Position numbers and translations under genes: made by a program. The notes beneath the pieces were generated by a model, which was not told where the DNA came from, did no database searches, and saw only the letters and a list, made by a program, of their open reading frames with translations. 41,587 nt of DNA from Opitutaceae bacterium UBA2377 (GTDB taxonomy: Bacteria; Verrucomicrobiota; Verrucomicrobiia; Opitutales; Opitutaceae), in NCBI GenBank assembly GCA_002344205.1, contig DDSZ01000032.1, positions 39,945 through 81,531 on the forward strand, in the 5' to 3' direction. Numbering within the stretch: position 1 is the stretch's first letter; each line of letters begins with the position of its first letter. Shown one piece after another: positions 7,732-17,586 of this stretch.

Positions 7732-8436
7732 TCAGGTGCCGAGATCGAGTTCGGTCGCCACGGCGGTGGCGGGCGTGAGGCAGTCCGGGCCGTCGTGCCG
7801 GACATTGTTCACTTGCGGGCCGAGGGGCGTGGCCGTGAGGAGGTGATCGGCGGCGGGACGCAGGAGCGGGGCGAGCGCCGCGGGTTGCGTGTGGGCGGGA
7901 TCGAGCCAGGCCTCGCTTTGGGCGAGGTTGAGGATGACGGGCATGCGGTGATGGATGGGGCGCATGACGGCGTTGGGCGCGGTGGTGACGACGGCGCAGG
8001 TCTCGAGCGTCGAGCCGTCGGGGGCGCGCCAGCTTTCCCAGAGGCCGGCGAGACAGAACGGGCGTTCGTCGCGCCGCCGGAAGAGCCACGGCTCGCGCGC
8101 GCGGCCGTGGACCTTCCACTCGTAGAAGCCGCCGGCGGGGATCACGCAGCGGCGCGTCCGGAAAGCGTCACGGAAGGCGGGCTTGTCCGCCAGCGTCTCG
8201 GCGCGGGCGTTGGCGAGTTTGGCGCCGCCGTCGTCGGTCTTGGCCCAAGCAGGCACGAGGCCCCAGCGCAGCGCGACGGCCGCGCGGCCGGAAGACTTGG
8301 GCTTGGCGCGCACGGCAGGAATCACCGACCCCGGCGCGATGTTGTAGCGGGAGAGGATTTCCACCGGGTCCGCCACGCCCAGCCGCCGCGCGACGTCCTG
8401 ATAAAATTCCCGGAGCAGCAGGTAGCGGCAGCACAT
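7732..8436 (-). CDS. SRAP domain protein (YedK/HMCES family)
   Basis: 234 residues. The start at ATG 8436 is fixed by chemistry: it places Cys at position 2 (MCCRYLL), and this Cys becomes the N-terminal nucleophile after Met removal. SRAP proteins attach covalently to abasic sites in single-stranded DNA and shield them during replication. The other active-site elements are present: NARAET (about 74), GGFYEW with the key Glu (about 105) and HHRMPVIL with the His (about 163). It lies only 4 bases after the HAD gene and two genes after the radical SAM enzyme. Confidence 0.9.
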   Translation of the reverse strand: MCCRYLLLREFYQDVARRLGVADPVEILSRYNIAPGSVIPAVRAKPKSSGRAAVALRWGLVPAWAKTDDGGAKLANARAETLADKPAFRDAFRTRRCVIPAGGFYEWKVHGRAREPWLFRRRDERPFCLAGLWESWRAPDGSTLETCAVVTTAPNAVMRPIHHRMPVILNLAQSEAWLDPAHTQPAALAPLLRPAADHLLTATPLGPQVNNVRHDGPDCLTPATAVATELDLGT

Positions 8437-8440
8437 GGGT

Positions 8441-9136
8441 TCATGCGCCCAGCAGGGCGGGCAGCTCGCGGATCGTGCGCAACTGGATAAAACGGCCCGG
8501 GGCTTCGGGAACATGTTCCACCCGTTCATGCCCCCAGGTGAGATGATAGGGCACGTGCGCGCCGCTGCCGCCGAGGGCCAGCACGGGCAGGATGTCGGAC
8601 TTGAGCGAATTGCCGACCATCAGAAATTCCTCCGGAGCGATGGCGTGGCGGCGCAGGATGGCGGCATAGGAGGACTCGTCCTTTTCCGACAGAATCTCGA
8701 CATGCCGGAAACGCACACCGAGGCCGGACTTGGCGAGTTTGCGCTCCTGGTCGCGCAGGTCGCCCTTGGTGATGACGAGGAGGCGGTGGGAGTCTGCGAG
8801 CGTGGCAAGGATGTCGGCCACGCCGTCGAGCAGCTCGACCGGATGCTCCAGCATGTCGCGGCCGAGGTCGATCAGCGTGCGGATTTCCTCCGCGCTGATT
8901 TTGCCATCGGTGAGCGCGATGGCGGTTTCGATGGCCGAGAGCGTGAAGCCTTTCACGCCGTAGCCGTAGAGTTCGAGGTTCTTCATCTCCGTGGCAAAGA
9001 GCGTGCGGTCCACCGTCGCGGCATCGTGGTAGTGTGCGAGCAGTGTCCGGTAGCGCGCGTGCACCAGCTCGAAAATGTTCTCGTTGTGCCAGAGCGTGTC
9101 GTCGGCGTCGAAGCCGATGGTGCGGCAGTGTTGCAT
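8441..9136 (-). CDS. HAD-superfamily hydrolase
   Basis: 231 residues from ATG 9136; a TTG at 9172 is in frame but less likely. Motif I FDADDTLW holds the nucleophile Asp10 and the acid/base Asp12. Motif II is LLVITKGD, motif III has the Lys of the RKLAKSGLG region, and motif IV is [16 protein letters not shown]. The helical insert after motif I marks a C1-cap phosphatase-like HAD. The physiological substrate is unknown; relatives dephosphorylate small sugar phosphates or nucleotides. It lies in a tight run with the radical SAM gene (43 bases upstream) and the SRAP gene (4 bases downstream). Confidence 0.85.
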   Translation of the reverse strand: MQHCRTIGFDADDTLWHNENIFELVHARYRTLLAHYHDAATVDRTLFATEMKNLELYGYGVKGFTLSAIETAIALTDGKISAEEIRTLIDLGRDMLEHPVELLDGVADILATLADSHRLLVITKGDLRDQERKLAKSGLGVRFRHVEILSEKDESSYAAILRRHAIAPEEFLMVGNSLKSDILPVLALGGSGAHVPYHLTWGHERVEHVPEAPGRFIQLRTIRELPALLGA

Positions 9137-9179
9137 GGGTCGAGCTAACCGGCGGGACGGGGAAAGAGGCAAGCCGCGG

Positions 9180-10244
9180 CTAGAACAGGTCCAACTGCGT
9201 GCCCCCGGGCCGGCGGAAGTGGGCGGTCGAGAGGACGCAGCGCTCCTGGTTCAGCCCGAGCCGGCGGGTGGTGATCCGGAAGAGATCGCGGATCTGCTCG
9301 GCGAAGATGCCTTCGCCTTTCATGCGCCGGCCCCATTCGCTTACGTTCAGCTCGCCGCCGCGCAGCGCTTTCACACGGTCGAGCACGCGGGCCTTTTTGC
9401 CGGGAGCGTGATCGTCGAGCCAGCGACCGAAGATGTCCTTCACGGCGTGGGGCAGGCGGAGCACCACGTAGCCGGCGAACTTCGCACCGGCCTCCGCCGC
9501 GGCCTCCAGGATGCGCGGCATTTCCTGATCGTTGAGCCCGGGGATGAGCGGGGCGGTCATCACGCCGACGGGAACGCCGGCGGTGCTCAGCTCGCGGATG
9601 GCGCGCAGCCGGGCCTCCGGCCGCGAGGCGCGGGGCTCGAGTTTGCCGGCGAGATCGCGGTCGAGCGTGGTGACGGAGACGTAAACGGCGGTGGCGGAGA
9701 AGCGCGCGAGTTCGGCCAGCACGTCGCGGTCGCGGGTGACGAGGGCGTTCTTCGTGACGATCGAGATGGGTTGGCGGAACTCGGCGCAGACCTCGAGGCA
9801 GCTGCGGGTGACCTTGAACTGACGTTCGCAAGGCTGGTAGCAATCGGTCACGCCGCTCATGGCGATGCTCTGCGGCTGCCAGCGGGGAGAGGAGAGCTCC
9901 GCGCGGAGCAGCTCGGGCGCGCGCAGTTTCACCAGGATCTTCGTCTCGAATTCCAGGCCGCTGCTCCAGCCGAGGTATTCATGGTAAGGGCGCGCGAAGC
10001 AGTAGGCGCAGCCGTGCTCGCAGCCGCGGTAGGGATTGAGCCCGATGGTGAAGGGGATGTCGGGACTGTCGTTGGCCGTGAGGAGGGATTCGGTGCGGTC
10101 GAAGAAAAACTCCGTGCGCGGGTGCGGCCGCTCCTCGGGCGGCGCATCGGGATCGGCCTCCACATGCAGCCGCTCGAAGCGGTTGGGCGGGTTGATGGAC
10201 ACGCCGCGGCCGGGCAGCGGGGCGGGTGCGGGCGGGGAGTCCAT
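9180..10244 (-). CDS. Radical SAM protein, spore photoproduct lyase-like (COG1533 type)
   Basis: 354 residues from ATG 10244. The iron-sulfur motif is C75-x3-C79-x2-C82 in YRGCEHGCAYCFARP, followed by YHEYLG, typical of the PA0069/SplB-like branch. The glycine-rich SAM region and the strand ISIVTKNALVTRD are also present. Spore photoproduct lyase repairs UV thymine dimers in spores, but most members of this branch occur in bacteria without spores and have no proven reaction. An upstream in-frame extension to 10367 runs into a repeat element and is probably not translated. Confidence 0.85.
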   Translation of the reverse strand: MDSPPAPAPLPGRGVSINPPNRFERLHVEADPDAPPEERPHPRTEFFFDRTESLLTANDSPDIPFTIGLNPYRGCEHGCAYCFARPYHEYLGWSSGLEFETKILVKLRAPELLRAELSSPRWQPQSIAMSGVTDCYQPCERQFKVTRSCLEVCAEFRQPISIVTKNALVTRDRDVLAELARFSATAVYVSVTTLDRDLAGKLEPRASRPEARLRAIRELSTAGVPVGVMTAPLIPGLNDQEMPRILEAAAEAGAKFAGYVVLRLPHAVKDIFGRWLDDHAPGKKARVLDRVKALRGGELNVSEWGRRMKGEGIFAEQIRDLFRITTRRLGLNQERCVLSTAHFRRPGGTQLDLF

Positions 10245-10343
10245 GCGCGGAATTTCCGGCGCGGAAACGCGGAGGCAAACCTTGTCTCGGGCAGCGTGCG
10301 ATGTGCGGGCGAGACAGGGAGATACACAGGAAAAATACATGAT

Positions 10344-10452
10344 GGTCGCAAAGAGGCGCAAAATCAAAATGCTGCTCAGCGCCCCAGGGCGCCTGTAGGC
10401 GCGTGGTTACCCTACGCCGGAGCTTGAGATAATTTTGCGCCTCCTTGCGGCC
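10344..10452. repeat. 109-bp composite inverted-repeat element in a divergent promoter region
   Basis: The 21-base arms 10344-10364 and 10432-10452 are inverted copies sharing 19 positions, with core GAGGCGCAAAAT. The 67-base middle holds a smaller hairpin (GCGCC-TGTA-GGCGC near 10390-10403). The element fills the gap between the radical SAM gene and fdhD, which diverge, so it may carry or disrupt their promoters. Confidence 0.65.
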
Positions 10453-10500
10453 AATTCAGGGCGCTTGTGTTGCGCTTAGTTTATTTGTTTCGCTGGTCGC

Positions 10501-11316
10501 ATGTCGCTCGCCAAAGCCACCCGGCAGGTCCCGATCACGCGCCACGATACGGCGCGGGCTGCGGAGGAGCGCGATGATTTGGTGGCGGTGGAAGAGCCGC
10601 TGGAGATCCGCGTGGGCGGGCAGGGCGTGGCCGTGGTCATGCGCACGCCGGGGCACGACCGCGAACTGGTGGCGGGTTTTCTCGTGACGGAGGGCATTTT
10701 GCGGCGGCGCGACGACGTGCTGGATATGGTGTATTGCCGCCCGGACGGACGGCCGCCGGAGGAAAACATCATTGATGTGCTGCTGGCGCCGGGCGCGGCG
10801 GTGGATCTGGCCAAGCTCACGCGGCACGTGTTCACGTCGTCGAGCTGCGGGATTTGCAGCAAGGCGAGCATCGAGGCGGTGCGCGGACAGTTTGCCCCCA
10901 TCGCGGCACCGCTGGCGGTGACGGCGGCCCTGATCACCGGGCTGCCGGAGCGTTTGCGCGCGGCGCAGGCGGCGTTTGCGCAGACGGGCGGGCTGCACGC
11001 GAGCGCGCTGTTTGACGCGGCGGGCAATCTCCAGGTGGTGCGCGAGGACGTGGGCCGGCACAACGCCCTCGACAAGGTGATCGGCCACGCGTTTCTCGCG
11101 GGCGGGCTGCCGCTGGCCGACCGGGTGCTGCTGGTGAGCGGGCGCATCTCGTTTGAGATCATGCAGAAGGCGCTGGCGGCGGGCATCCCGGCGGTGGCGG
11201 CAATCTCGGCGCCGACCAGCGCGGCGGTGGAGTTTGCCCGGGCCAGCGGGCAGTTGCTGGTGGGCTTCCTGCGCGGGGAGCGGATGAATGTTTACGCCGG
11301 CACCTTGGCCGGCTGA
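10501..11316 (+). CDS. fdhD: Formate dehydrogenase accessory sulfurtransferase FdhD
   Basis: 271 residues. FdhD takes sulfur from the cysteine desulfurase IscS and passes it to the molybdenum cofactor of formate dehydrogenase. The active pair C116-G-I-C119 lies in SSSCGICSKASIE, as in the family. The later regions GGLHASALFD, REDVGRHNALDKVIG and SGRISFEIMQKAL are textbook FdhD, and the length is normal. No formate dehydrogenase or molybdopterin gene is in the window, so its client must be encoded elsewhere. It begins the plus-strand run that continues with the TPR gene after 20 bases. Confidence 0.95.
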   Translation: MSLAKATRQVPITRHDTARAAEERDDLVAVEEPLEIRVGGQGVAVVMRTPGHDRELVAGFLVTEGILRRRDDVLDMVYCRPDGRPPEENIIDVLLAPGAAVDLAKLTRHVFTSSSCGICSKASIEAVRGQFAPIAAPLAVTAALITGLPERLRAAQAAFAQTGGLHASALFDAAGNLQVVREDVGRHNALDKVIGHAFLAGGLPLADRVLLVSGRISFEIMQKALAAGIPAVAAISAPTSAAVEFARASGQLLVGFLRGERMNVYAGTLAG

Positions 11317-11336
11317 TGGTGTCGCACTTTCCCCGC

Positions 11337-12191
11337 ATGAAAGCCCGTCACTTCCTAGGCCTTGTCCTCCTGCTCCCGCTGGCCGCCGCCCAAACGAGCG
11401 AAACCCTCGTTGAGCGCACGCTGCGGCAGTTGCTGGAGCGCCAGCACGAACTGTTCGCCGACGCCGCCAGACAGGGCGACAAGCTCGACCTACGCGCCTT
11501 CCAGACCCAGGCGCAAACGCTGGTCTTCGACTACGAGGTTTTCCTGCGCAACAATCCCGACAACGCCACGGGTTACGCCGCCTACGGCCGTTTGCTGGGG
11601 CGCGTGGGCATGGACCAGCAGGCGGTGCTCATCCTCCTGAAGGCGGAGCAGCTCGACCCCAAAAACCCGATGGTGAAGAACCAGCTCGGCAACCATCTCG
11701 CGGAGGCCGGCAAGCCGCGGGAGGCGATGCCGTTTTTTCTCGCCGCGATCGAGCTGGCCCCGGACCAGCCGCTTTACCACTACCAGCTCGGCACGCTGCT
11801 GGCCGAGGCGCGGGATGATTTTCTGGAGTCGGGCGAGTGGACCCGCGAGGCGCTCGACCAAGCCATGCTGGCGGCCTTTACCCGGGCCGCGGAGCTGGCA
11901 CCCGACCGCATCGAATTCACCTACCGGCGCGCCGAGGCCTACTACGATCTGGAAAAACCCGACTGGGACGCGGCCCTGAAAGCGTGGGCAACCCTGGAGG
12001 AGCAGGCCGAAAACGGCGTGGAGCGGGAAACCATGCGGCTGCATGCGGCCAACATCCTCATCAAGCAGGGCAAGATTGACCACGCCCGGCTCGTGCTCGC
12101 GCTGGTGACCGAGCCGGCGCTCGCTGCGCACAAGGAAAAGCTGGTTGCGGAGCTGGCCGGTGCGGACAACAAGCAGGATCATTCACCATGA
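11337..12191 (+). CDS. Exported TPR-repeat protein
   Basis: 284 residues from ATG 11337, chosen because it opens a signal peptide (MKARHFLGLVLLLPLAAAQT) with a cleavage site after about residue 19. Tetratricopeptide-like helix pairs run from about residue 60 to 270, for example GYAAYGRLLGRVGMDQQAVL, VKNQLGNHLAEAGKPREAM and LYHYQLGTLLAEA. TPR arrays bind partner proteins; the partner is unknown. Its stop overlaps the start of the rhomboid-like gene by four bases (ATGA), so the two are coupled. I infer an envelope scaffold role. Confidence 0.8.
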   Translation: MKARHFLGLVLLLPLAAAQTSETLVERTLRQLLERQHELFADAARQGDKLDLRAFQTQAQTLVFDYEVFLRNNPDNATGYAAYGRLLGRVGMDQQAVLILLKAEQLDPKNPMVKNQLGNHLAEAGKPREAMPFFLAAIELAPDQPLYHYQLGTLLAEARDDFLESGEWTREALDQAMLAAFTRAAELAPDRIEFTYRRAEAYYDLEKPDWDAALKAWATLEEQAENGVERETMRLHAANILIKQGKIDHARLVLALVTEPALAAHKEKLVAELAGADNKQDHSP

Positions 12192-13006
12192 CATTTTTGG
12201 ACAAGATCGAACGGGTGCTAGGAAAGTATGCCATTTCCAATCTGGCTCTCTACATAGTGATCGGGCAGGTATTTGTTTTGTTGATGGCTATGCTTGGAAA
12301 GGTCGATGTCAGCCGACTCCTGTTTGTGCCAATGCTGGTGATTCATGGTGAGTGGTGGAGGCTGTTTACTTTTATTATCATTCCGCCAGCACCAGGGTTT
12401 CTGGGTTACATATTCATAGCCTTTGCCCTATATATTTTTTATTTGATGGGTAGCGCCCTTGAGGAGGAGTGGGGGGCTTTTAAGTTTAATCTCTTTTTGC
12501 TCACCGGCTGGGTGCTTACGGTAGGAACCGCGTTTCTGCTGCCGTTTTCTTTGACATCCAACACATTCATCGCCGGTTCGGTGTTTTTAGCTTTTGCATT
12601 TCGGAACCCAAATTTTGAGCTGATGCTATTCTTCATACTGCCGCTGAAGATCAAGTGGTTGGCTCTTCTTACATGGCTGGTTTATGCATATTCATTCGCG
12701 ACCGGGACAGGATCAACCCGGTTGCAGATCATGGCTTCGGTAGGAAATTTTCTGATCTTCTTTGCGCCCGAGATGATTCGCGGAGCAAAGCAACGGCAGC
12801 GGCATCTTGAACGTGAAGTGGAACGTTTGAAGGAGAGGGATGAACCGAGACATCGGTGCTATGCTTGCGGCAAGACCGACCGGACCCATCCGCAGATGGA
12901 TTTTCGCTACTGTTCGAAGTGTGCAGGTGACGAGTGCTACTGTTCCGAACATATCCGCAGCCACGTCCATACAGTAGCCGTCATCCCGGATGAAAAAAAG
13001 AGCTAA
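12188..13006 (+). CDS. Rhomboid-like membrane protein with Cys-rich tail, probably not a protease
   Basis: 272 residues with about six hydrophobic segments (near 17-37, 49-66, 70-88, 100-120, 126-150, 156-192). The loop HGEWWRLFTFIII and the motif MGSALEEEWG recall the WR loop and TM2-TM3 region of rhomboids. The catalytic Ser of a GxSG motif and the TM6 His are not evident (IAGSVFLAF and IMASVGNFL stand there). A basic linker leads to a tail with Cys224, 227, 242, 245, 250, 252 and His255, 259, 261, suited to bind zinc. The gene is clearly poorer in GC than its neighbours. It overlaps the TPR gene by 4 and prmB by 17 bases. Confidence 0.65.
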   Translation: MTFLDKIERVLGKYAISNLALYIVIGQVFVLLMAMLGKVDVSRLLFVPMLVIHGEWWRLFTFIIIPPAPGFLGYIFIAFALYIFYLMGSALEEEWGAFKFNLFLLTGWVLTVGTAFLLPFSLTSNTFIAGSVFLAFAFRNPNFELMLFFILPLKIKWLALLTWLVYAYSFATGTGSTRLQIMASVGNFLIFFAPEMIRGAKQRQRHLEREVERLKERDEPRHRCYACGKTDRTHPQMDFRYCSKCAGDECYCSEHIRSHVHTVAVIPDEKKS

Positions 13007-13910
13007 GGCTTCTGGCGATAAAAACTCCCTCGCCACGCCCGGTGCTTGGCTGCGGCGGGCCGTGGAGCTTTATAAAAAGCATGGTCTCGCCCTCGGGCAG
13101 ATCGCGACCACCGCGCACGACGAGGCGCTGTATCTCATCCTGCGCACCCTGGGGCTGCCGCTCGACAGCGACGAGCGCGTGCTCAGGCAGCCGTTGACGG
13201 CCGCGCAACAGGCCTCACTGGCGGAGGTCTTTCGCCGCCGGGTCGAGGAGCATATGCCGGCGGCCTACCTGACGAAAGAGGCCTGGCTGGGCGACCAGCG
13301 GTTCTACGTGGACGAGCGCGTGCTAATCCCGCGCAGTTATTTTCTGGAGATTATCCCGGAGCAGCTCGACGGCTGGCTGCCCGACCCGGCGAAGGTGACG
13401 CACGTCGTGGATGTGTGCACCGGTTCGGCGTGCCTCGCCATCCTCCTCGCGCAGCATTTCCCGCAGGCGAGGGTGGATGCGGTGGATTTGTCGGCCGACG
13501 CGCTGGAAGTGGCGAAGATCAACGTGCGGGACTTCAGGCTGACACGGCGCGTCACCCTGCACCGCAGCGACGTGTTCGACGCCGTGTCCGCGGTGAAATA
13601 CGACGTGATCCTGAGCAATCCGCCCTACGAGCCGAGCGCGCACTGCGATGCTTTGCCGGCGGAGTTTCGCCGCGAACCGCGGCTGGCGCTCGACGGCGGC
13701 CGCGACGGGCTCGACATCATCCGCAAACTGCTGCGGCAGGCGCGGACGCGGCTGAAGCCCCACGGCATCGTGCTCATCGAGGTTGGCGGCCTGCGCGCGG
13801 CGATGGACCGCGAGTTTGCCGCGCTCGACCCGCACTGGCTGCACACGGCCGACGGCAGCGACTGCGTGTGCGTGATCCACGCCGCCCGGCTCAAAAATCT
13901 GGCGCGCTGA
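12990..13910 (+). CDS. prmB: Ribosomal protein uL3 glutamine methyltransferase PrmB
   Basis: 306 residues. The HemK/PrmA fold is evident: SAM motif I [11 protein letters not shown] (141-151), acidic strand VDAVDLSAD and the glutamine-binding NPPY (210-213). The stretch [26 protein letters not shown] matches E. coli PrmB ([25 protein letters not shown]) and separates it from PrmC. PrmB methylates a glutamine of ribosomal protein L3 during 50S assembly. NPPYE replaces the common NPPYV. The gene begins inside the end of the rhomboid-like gene. Confidence 0.88.
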   Translation: [306 protein letters not shown]

Positions 13911-13912
13911 TA

Positions 13913-13935
13913 TTTGTCACCCAATGGGTGACAAA
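13913..13935. terminator. Hairpin between convergent prmB and rhodanese genes
   Basis: A perfect 10-bp stem (arm TTTGTCACCC, its complement at 13926-13935) encloses the loop AAT. It starts 3 bases after the prmB stop and ends 14 bases before the rhodanese stop, so it may serve both genes. The arms end in A/T runs but no long U-tract follows. A close relative lies at 32783-32811, again between convergent genes. Confidence 0.6.
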
Positions 13936-13948
13936 GGATCGGGCCGGC

Positions 13949-14350
13949 TTAGCGGGCTTCGACTTGGCGCACGGGCAATCCCGCGTCCTGCCAATGCTTG
14001 AAGGCGCCGGCGTTGGCCACGGTGTGGCCTTCCGCGGTCAGGAGCTTGGTGGCGATGCCCGAGCGGGTGCCGGAGCGACAATACACGATGAGTTCCTTGC
14101 CGGCGTGTTTGGCCAGGAAGGATTTCCATTGGGTTCGGTCGCCGCGCAGGTCGCTGAGCGGCAGCAGGACCGCGGGGGTGGCGACGCCGGTGTCGGCCCA
14201 TTCCGCGGGCTCACGCACATCGATGAGGATGGCGGATCCCTGCTCGACGCGGCGGGCGGCCTCGGTGGGATCCATGAAATCGTCGGCGAGGAGCCGGGTG
14301 GCGGCGAAGAGCACAAGCGCGGCGGTGGCAAGGAGCAGGAGGGTTTTCAT
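13949..14350 (-). CDS. Exported rhodanese-domain protein
   Basis: 133 residues from ATG 14350, which opens a signal sequence or N-terminal anchor ([20 protein letters not shown]). One rhodanese domain follows: [12 protein letters not shown] (41-52) and the active loop [10 protein letters not shown] with Cys91, able to carry a persulfide. Rhodaneses move sulfane sulfur between thiols, cyanide and sulfite. Its start overlaps the RND pump stop by four bases, so it is the last member of the DUF2892-adaptor-pump operon, and a role on periplasmic sulfur species is likely. A longer upstream frame exists but lies within the RND gene. Confidence 0.85.
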   Translation of the reverse strand: MKTLLLLATAALVLFAATRLLADDFMDPTEAARRVEQGSAILIDVREPAEWADTGVATPAVLLPLSDLRGDRTQWKSFLAKHAGKELIVYCRSGTRSGIATKLLTAEGHTVANAGAFKHWQDAGLPVRQVEAR

Positions 14351-17300
14351 GGGGAGATGGAGGGAGATTCGCGGCGGTTGGCCATGTAGTAAAGCACAGG
14401 CACGGCCATCCGGCTGATGAGCAGCGAGGCGATTTCGCCAAACATCAGGCTGAGGGCGAGGCCCTGGAAGATGGGATCGGCGAGGATCACGCTGGCGCCG
14501 ACGACCACGGCGAGGGCGGTGAGCAGCATCGGCCGGAAACGCACCGCGCCGGCCTCGACCACGGCATCGCGCAGCGAGAGCCCATGGGCGCGGCGCAGCT
14601 CGATGAAATCCACGAGGATGATGGAGTTGCGGACGACGATGCCGGCACCGGCCATGAAGCCGATCATCGAGGTGGCGGTAAAGAAAGCGCCGAAAGCCCA
14701 GTGCGCGGGCAGGATGCCGATAAGCGAAAAGGGAATCGCGGCCATGACGACAAGAGGTGTGACGTAGCTGCGGAACCAGCCGACCATCAGCATGGCGATC
14801 AGGATGAGCACGGCGGCAAAGGCGAGGCCGAGGTCGCGGAAAACCTCCAGCGTGATGTGCCATTCGCCGTCCCATTTGAGCGCGGGGGCGGTGTCGTCGA
14901 AGGGCAGGTTGAGATGAAAGACCGGCAGCCGGGCCGCGGGCGCGCCGAATTGCCGGGCATCCAGCCGGGCAATTTCGCGGTTGAGTGTGAACAACGCGTA
15001 GGCGGGGCTCTCGACCGCGCCGGCGACATCGGCGGTGACGTAGGTGACGGGCTTGAGATTTTTGCGATAGAGGCTGCGTTCGCCGGTGGTGCGCTCGAGT
15101 CGCACCAGCTCGGACAAGGGGACCGGTGGCGCGGCGGGATCTTGTTCCGGCCGGACTTCCAAGGCGAGCAGCGCGGCGGGATCGGTGCGGTCCGCGGCGC
15201 GCAGCTCAAGGACGAGCGGCACATCCTCGCGCTCGGCGGGCAAATGCAGGAGATCCGTGGCGAGGCCTTGGGCGGCGAGGCGGAGGGTTTGAACGACGGT
15301 GTCGGCACTCACGCCGTGGAGGGCGGCCTTCTCGCGGTCAACGAGGTAGCGGACCTTGGGCTGGGCGGCCTCGACATACCAGTCGAGGTCCACGACGCCC
15401 GGTGTACGGGCAAAGATATCCTTCACGGCGGCGGCCAGGGCCACGCGCTGCGGTTCGTCGGGTCCGTAGATCTCGGCGACGAGCGATTGCAGCACCGGCG
15501 GGCCTGGCGGCACTTCGGCCACGGCGAAGGCGGCGCCGTGGCGGGCGGCGACGGGCGCGACCAGCTCGCGAATGCGCTTGGCCACGTCGTGACTCTGGCC
15601 GGTGCGTTCGCCCTTGCCGACGAGGTTGACCTGGATATCGGCGACGTTGGGGCCACGGCGCATGAAGTAGTGGCGCACAAGGCCGTTGAAATTGAACGGC
15701 GACGCGGTGCCCGCGTAGATCTGGAAATTGCGCACCTCCGGCTGGTCGCGGATCGCGGCGGCCATCTCGGTGGCGACGCGGGCGGTCTGCTCCAGCGTGG
15801 TGCCCTCGGGGGTGTTGATGACGATCTGGAACTCCGACTTGTTGTCGAAGGGCAGCATCTTGATTGTTACCGCGCCGGTGAGCACAAAGCCGGCGGAGAC
15901 GAGCAGCAGGCCGACGATACCGGCAAGAAAACCCCAGCGCCAGCGGGCGTGGTCGAGCAGAGGCTCCATCACGCGGTGATAAAGCCGGGTGAACCAGTCG
16001 TCCGGCGCGTGGTCATGGTCGCCCGCCGGGGCCTGGCCGGCACCGGCGAAGCGACGGCGCAGCACGCGGATGGCCGCCCACGGCGTGATGGTGAAGGCGA
16101 TGACCAGCGAGAACAGCATGGCGGCGGTCGAGCCGATGGGAATGGGCCGCATGTAGGGTCCCATGAGGCCGCCGACGAAGGCCATGGGCAGAATGGCGGC
16201 GATCACCGCCCAGGTGGCCAGGATGGTGGGGTTGCCCACCTCCGCGACGGCGGCGAGCGCGATTTCCCGGAGCGATTTTTTCTCCGCCCCGGGCAGGCGC
16301 ACGTGCCGCACGATGTTTTCCACCACGACGATCGCGTCGTCCACCAGGATGCCGATCGAGAAGATCAGCGCAAACAGGGTGATCCGGTTGAGCGTGTAGC
16401 CGTAGAGGTAGAAAACGAGCAGCGTCAGCGCGAGGGTGGAAGGGATGGCGAGGAGGACGACGAGCGATTCGCGCCAGCCGAGGAAGAACAGGATCAGCAG
16501 GGCGACGCCGAAGACGGCGATGCCCATGTGGAGGAGCAGTTCGTTGCTTTTTTCCGCCGCGGTGTGGCCGTAGTCACGCGTGACCGTGAGCGTGACGTCG
16601 GCCGGCAGCAGCGTGCCGCGCAGCGTCTCCACCTTGGCGAGCACGGCGTTGACCACATCGATGGCGTTGGCGCCGGGACGCTTGGCGAGGCTCAGGGTGA
16701 CGGCGGCCTCGAGCGCCCCGTCGCGTGCGCCGTGCAACACGTAGTCGGCGGGTTCCTCGGCGCCGTCCAAGATGACGGCCACCTCGCGCAGGTGGACGGG
16801 CCGCCCGGCGTGCACGCCCACGACGACTGCGCCGACCTCGGCGGCATCGCGCAGAAAGCCGCCGGTTTCGAGCAGCACCTCCGTGTTGGCGAAGGGACGG
16901 GAGCCGGCCTGCTGGTTGCGGTTGGCCTGCCGGAGCGCCGGCGCCAATTGTGCGGCGGTGAGACCGCGGGCGGCCAGCGCCGCGGGATCGAGTTGCACGC
17001 GCACGGTGCGGCGGACGCCGCCGATCAGCGTCGTCTCGGCCACCTGCGGGACGGACTTGACCGCATCATCCAACTGGGCCGCCAGCCGCCGGAGCACGAG
17101 GTGGTCGTGCGTCGCGCTGTGGAGCGTGAGGGCCAAAATGGGCACATCGTCAATGGTGCGCGGCTTCACGAGCGGCGGCGCCACGCCGGGCGGGATGCGG
17201 TCGAAATTGGTCTGTAGCTTCTGGTTCAGCCTCACGAGGGCGGCCTCGATATCGGTGCCCACGAGGAAGCGGACAATAACCAGCGACTGGCCGGGCGAGG

Positions 17301-17586
17301 AGGTGGCGTAGAGATATTCGACACCGGGAATCTCCCAGAGGAGTTTTTCCATCGGCCGGGTGATGCGATTCTCGACCTCGGCGGGCGTGGCGCCGGGCAT
17401 GGCCACGATCACATCCACCATCGGCACCTTGATCTGCGGCTCTTCCTCGCGCGGCAGCATGAGCACCGCGAAAAGCCCGAGCAGGATCGAGGCGATGACC
17501 GCGATCGGCGTGAGCTTTGAATCGATGAAGAACGCCGCGAGCCGGCCGGCGAGCCCGGGCGGCGGGTTGGGGCCGGCGGGATTCAT
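14347..17586 (-). CDS. RND efflux pump, inner-membrane permease subunit
   Basis: 1079 residues, normal for AcrB/MexB-type pumps with twelve membrane helices and two large periplasmic loops. The first helix is followed by PREEEPQI, and the porter entry region reads [13 protein letters not shown]. The proton-relay motif [13 protein letters not shown] (about 405-417) retains both aspartates of AcrB TM4; in TM10 the usual Lys appears as Arg ([11 protein letters not shown]). The substrate is not predictable. It overlaps the adaptor gene by four bases upstream and the rhodanese gene by four downstream. No outer-membrane channel gene is present. Confidence 0.93.
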   Translation of the reverse strand: MNPAGPNPPPGLAGRLAAFFIDSKLTPIAVIASILLGLFAVLMLPREEEPQIKVPMVDVIVAMPGATPAEVENRITRPMEKLLWEIPGVEYLYATSSPGQSLVIVRFLVGTDIEAALVRLNQKLQTNFDRIPPGVAPPLVKPRTIDDVPILALTLHSATHDHLVLRRLAAQLDDAVKSVPQVAETTLIGGVRRTVRVQLDPAALAARGLTAAQLAPALRQANRNQQAGSRPFANTEVLLETGGFLRDAAEVGAVVVGVHAGRPVHLREVAVILDGAEEPADYVLHGARDGALEAAVTLSLAKRPGANAIDVVNAVLAKVETLRGTLLPADVTLTVTRDYGHTAAEKSNELLLHMGIAVFGVALLILFFLGWRESLVVLLAIPSTLALTLLVFYLYGYTLNRITLFALIFSIGILVDDAIVVVENIVRHVRLPGAEKKSLREIALAAVAEVGNPTILATWAVIAAILPMAFVGGLMGPYMRPIPIGSTAAMLFSLVIAFTITPWAAIRVLRRRFAGAGQAPAGDHDHAPDDWFTRLYHRVMEPLLDHARWRWGFLAGIVGLLLVSAGFVLTGAVTIKMLPFDNKSEFQIVINTPEGTTLEQTARVATEMAAAIRDQPEVRNFQIYAGTASPFNFNGLVRHYFMRRGPNVADIQVNLVGKGERTGQSHDVAKRIRELVAPVAARHGAAFAVAEVPPGPPVLQSLVAEIYGPDEPQRVALAAAVKDIFARTPGVVDLDWYVEAAQPKVRYLVDREKAALHGVSADTVVQTLRLAAQGLATDLLHLPAEREDVPLVLELRAADRTDPAALLALEVRPEQDPAAPPVPLSELVRLERTTGERSLYRKNLKPVTYVTADVAGAVESPAYALFTLNREIARLDARQFGAPAARLPVFHLNLPFDDTAPALKWDGEWHITLEVFRDLGLAFAAVLILIAMLMVGWFRSYVTPLVVMAAIPFSLIGILPAHWAFGAFFTATSMIGFMAGAGIVVRNSIILVDFIELRRAHGLSLRDAVVEAGAVRFRPMLLTALAVVVGASVILADPIFQGLALSLMFGEIASLLISRMAVPVLYYMANRRESPSISP

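Noticed and set aside
7664..8119. N-terminal extension of the LptF/LptG gene
   Set aside because: The added 152 residues are Arg/Pro/His-rich and are the shadow of the SRAP gene; GTG 7663 opens directly before the first membrane helix.
10501..11316. FdhD as part of a local formate dehydrogenase operon
   Set aside because: Neighbouring genes encode a TPR protein, a membrane protein and PrmB; no molybdoenzyme subunit is present.
14584..17217. 877-codon plus-strand frame opposite the RND pump
   Set aside because: It has no domain and mirrors codon bias of the pump gene, whose family motifs are unmistakable.
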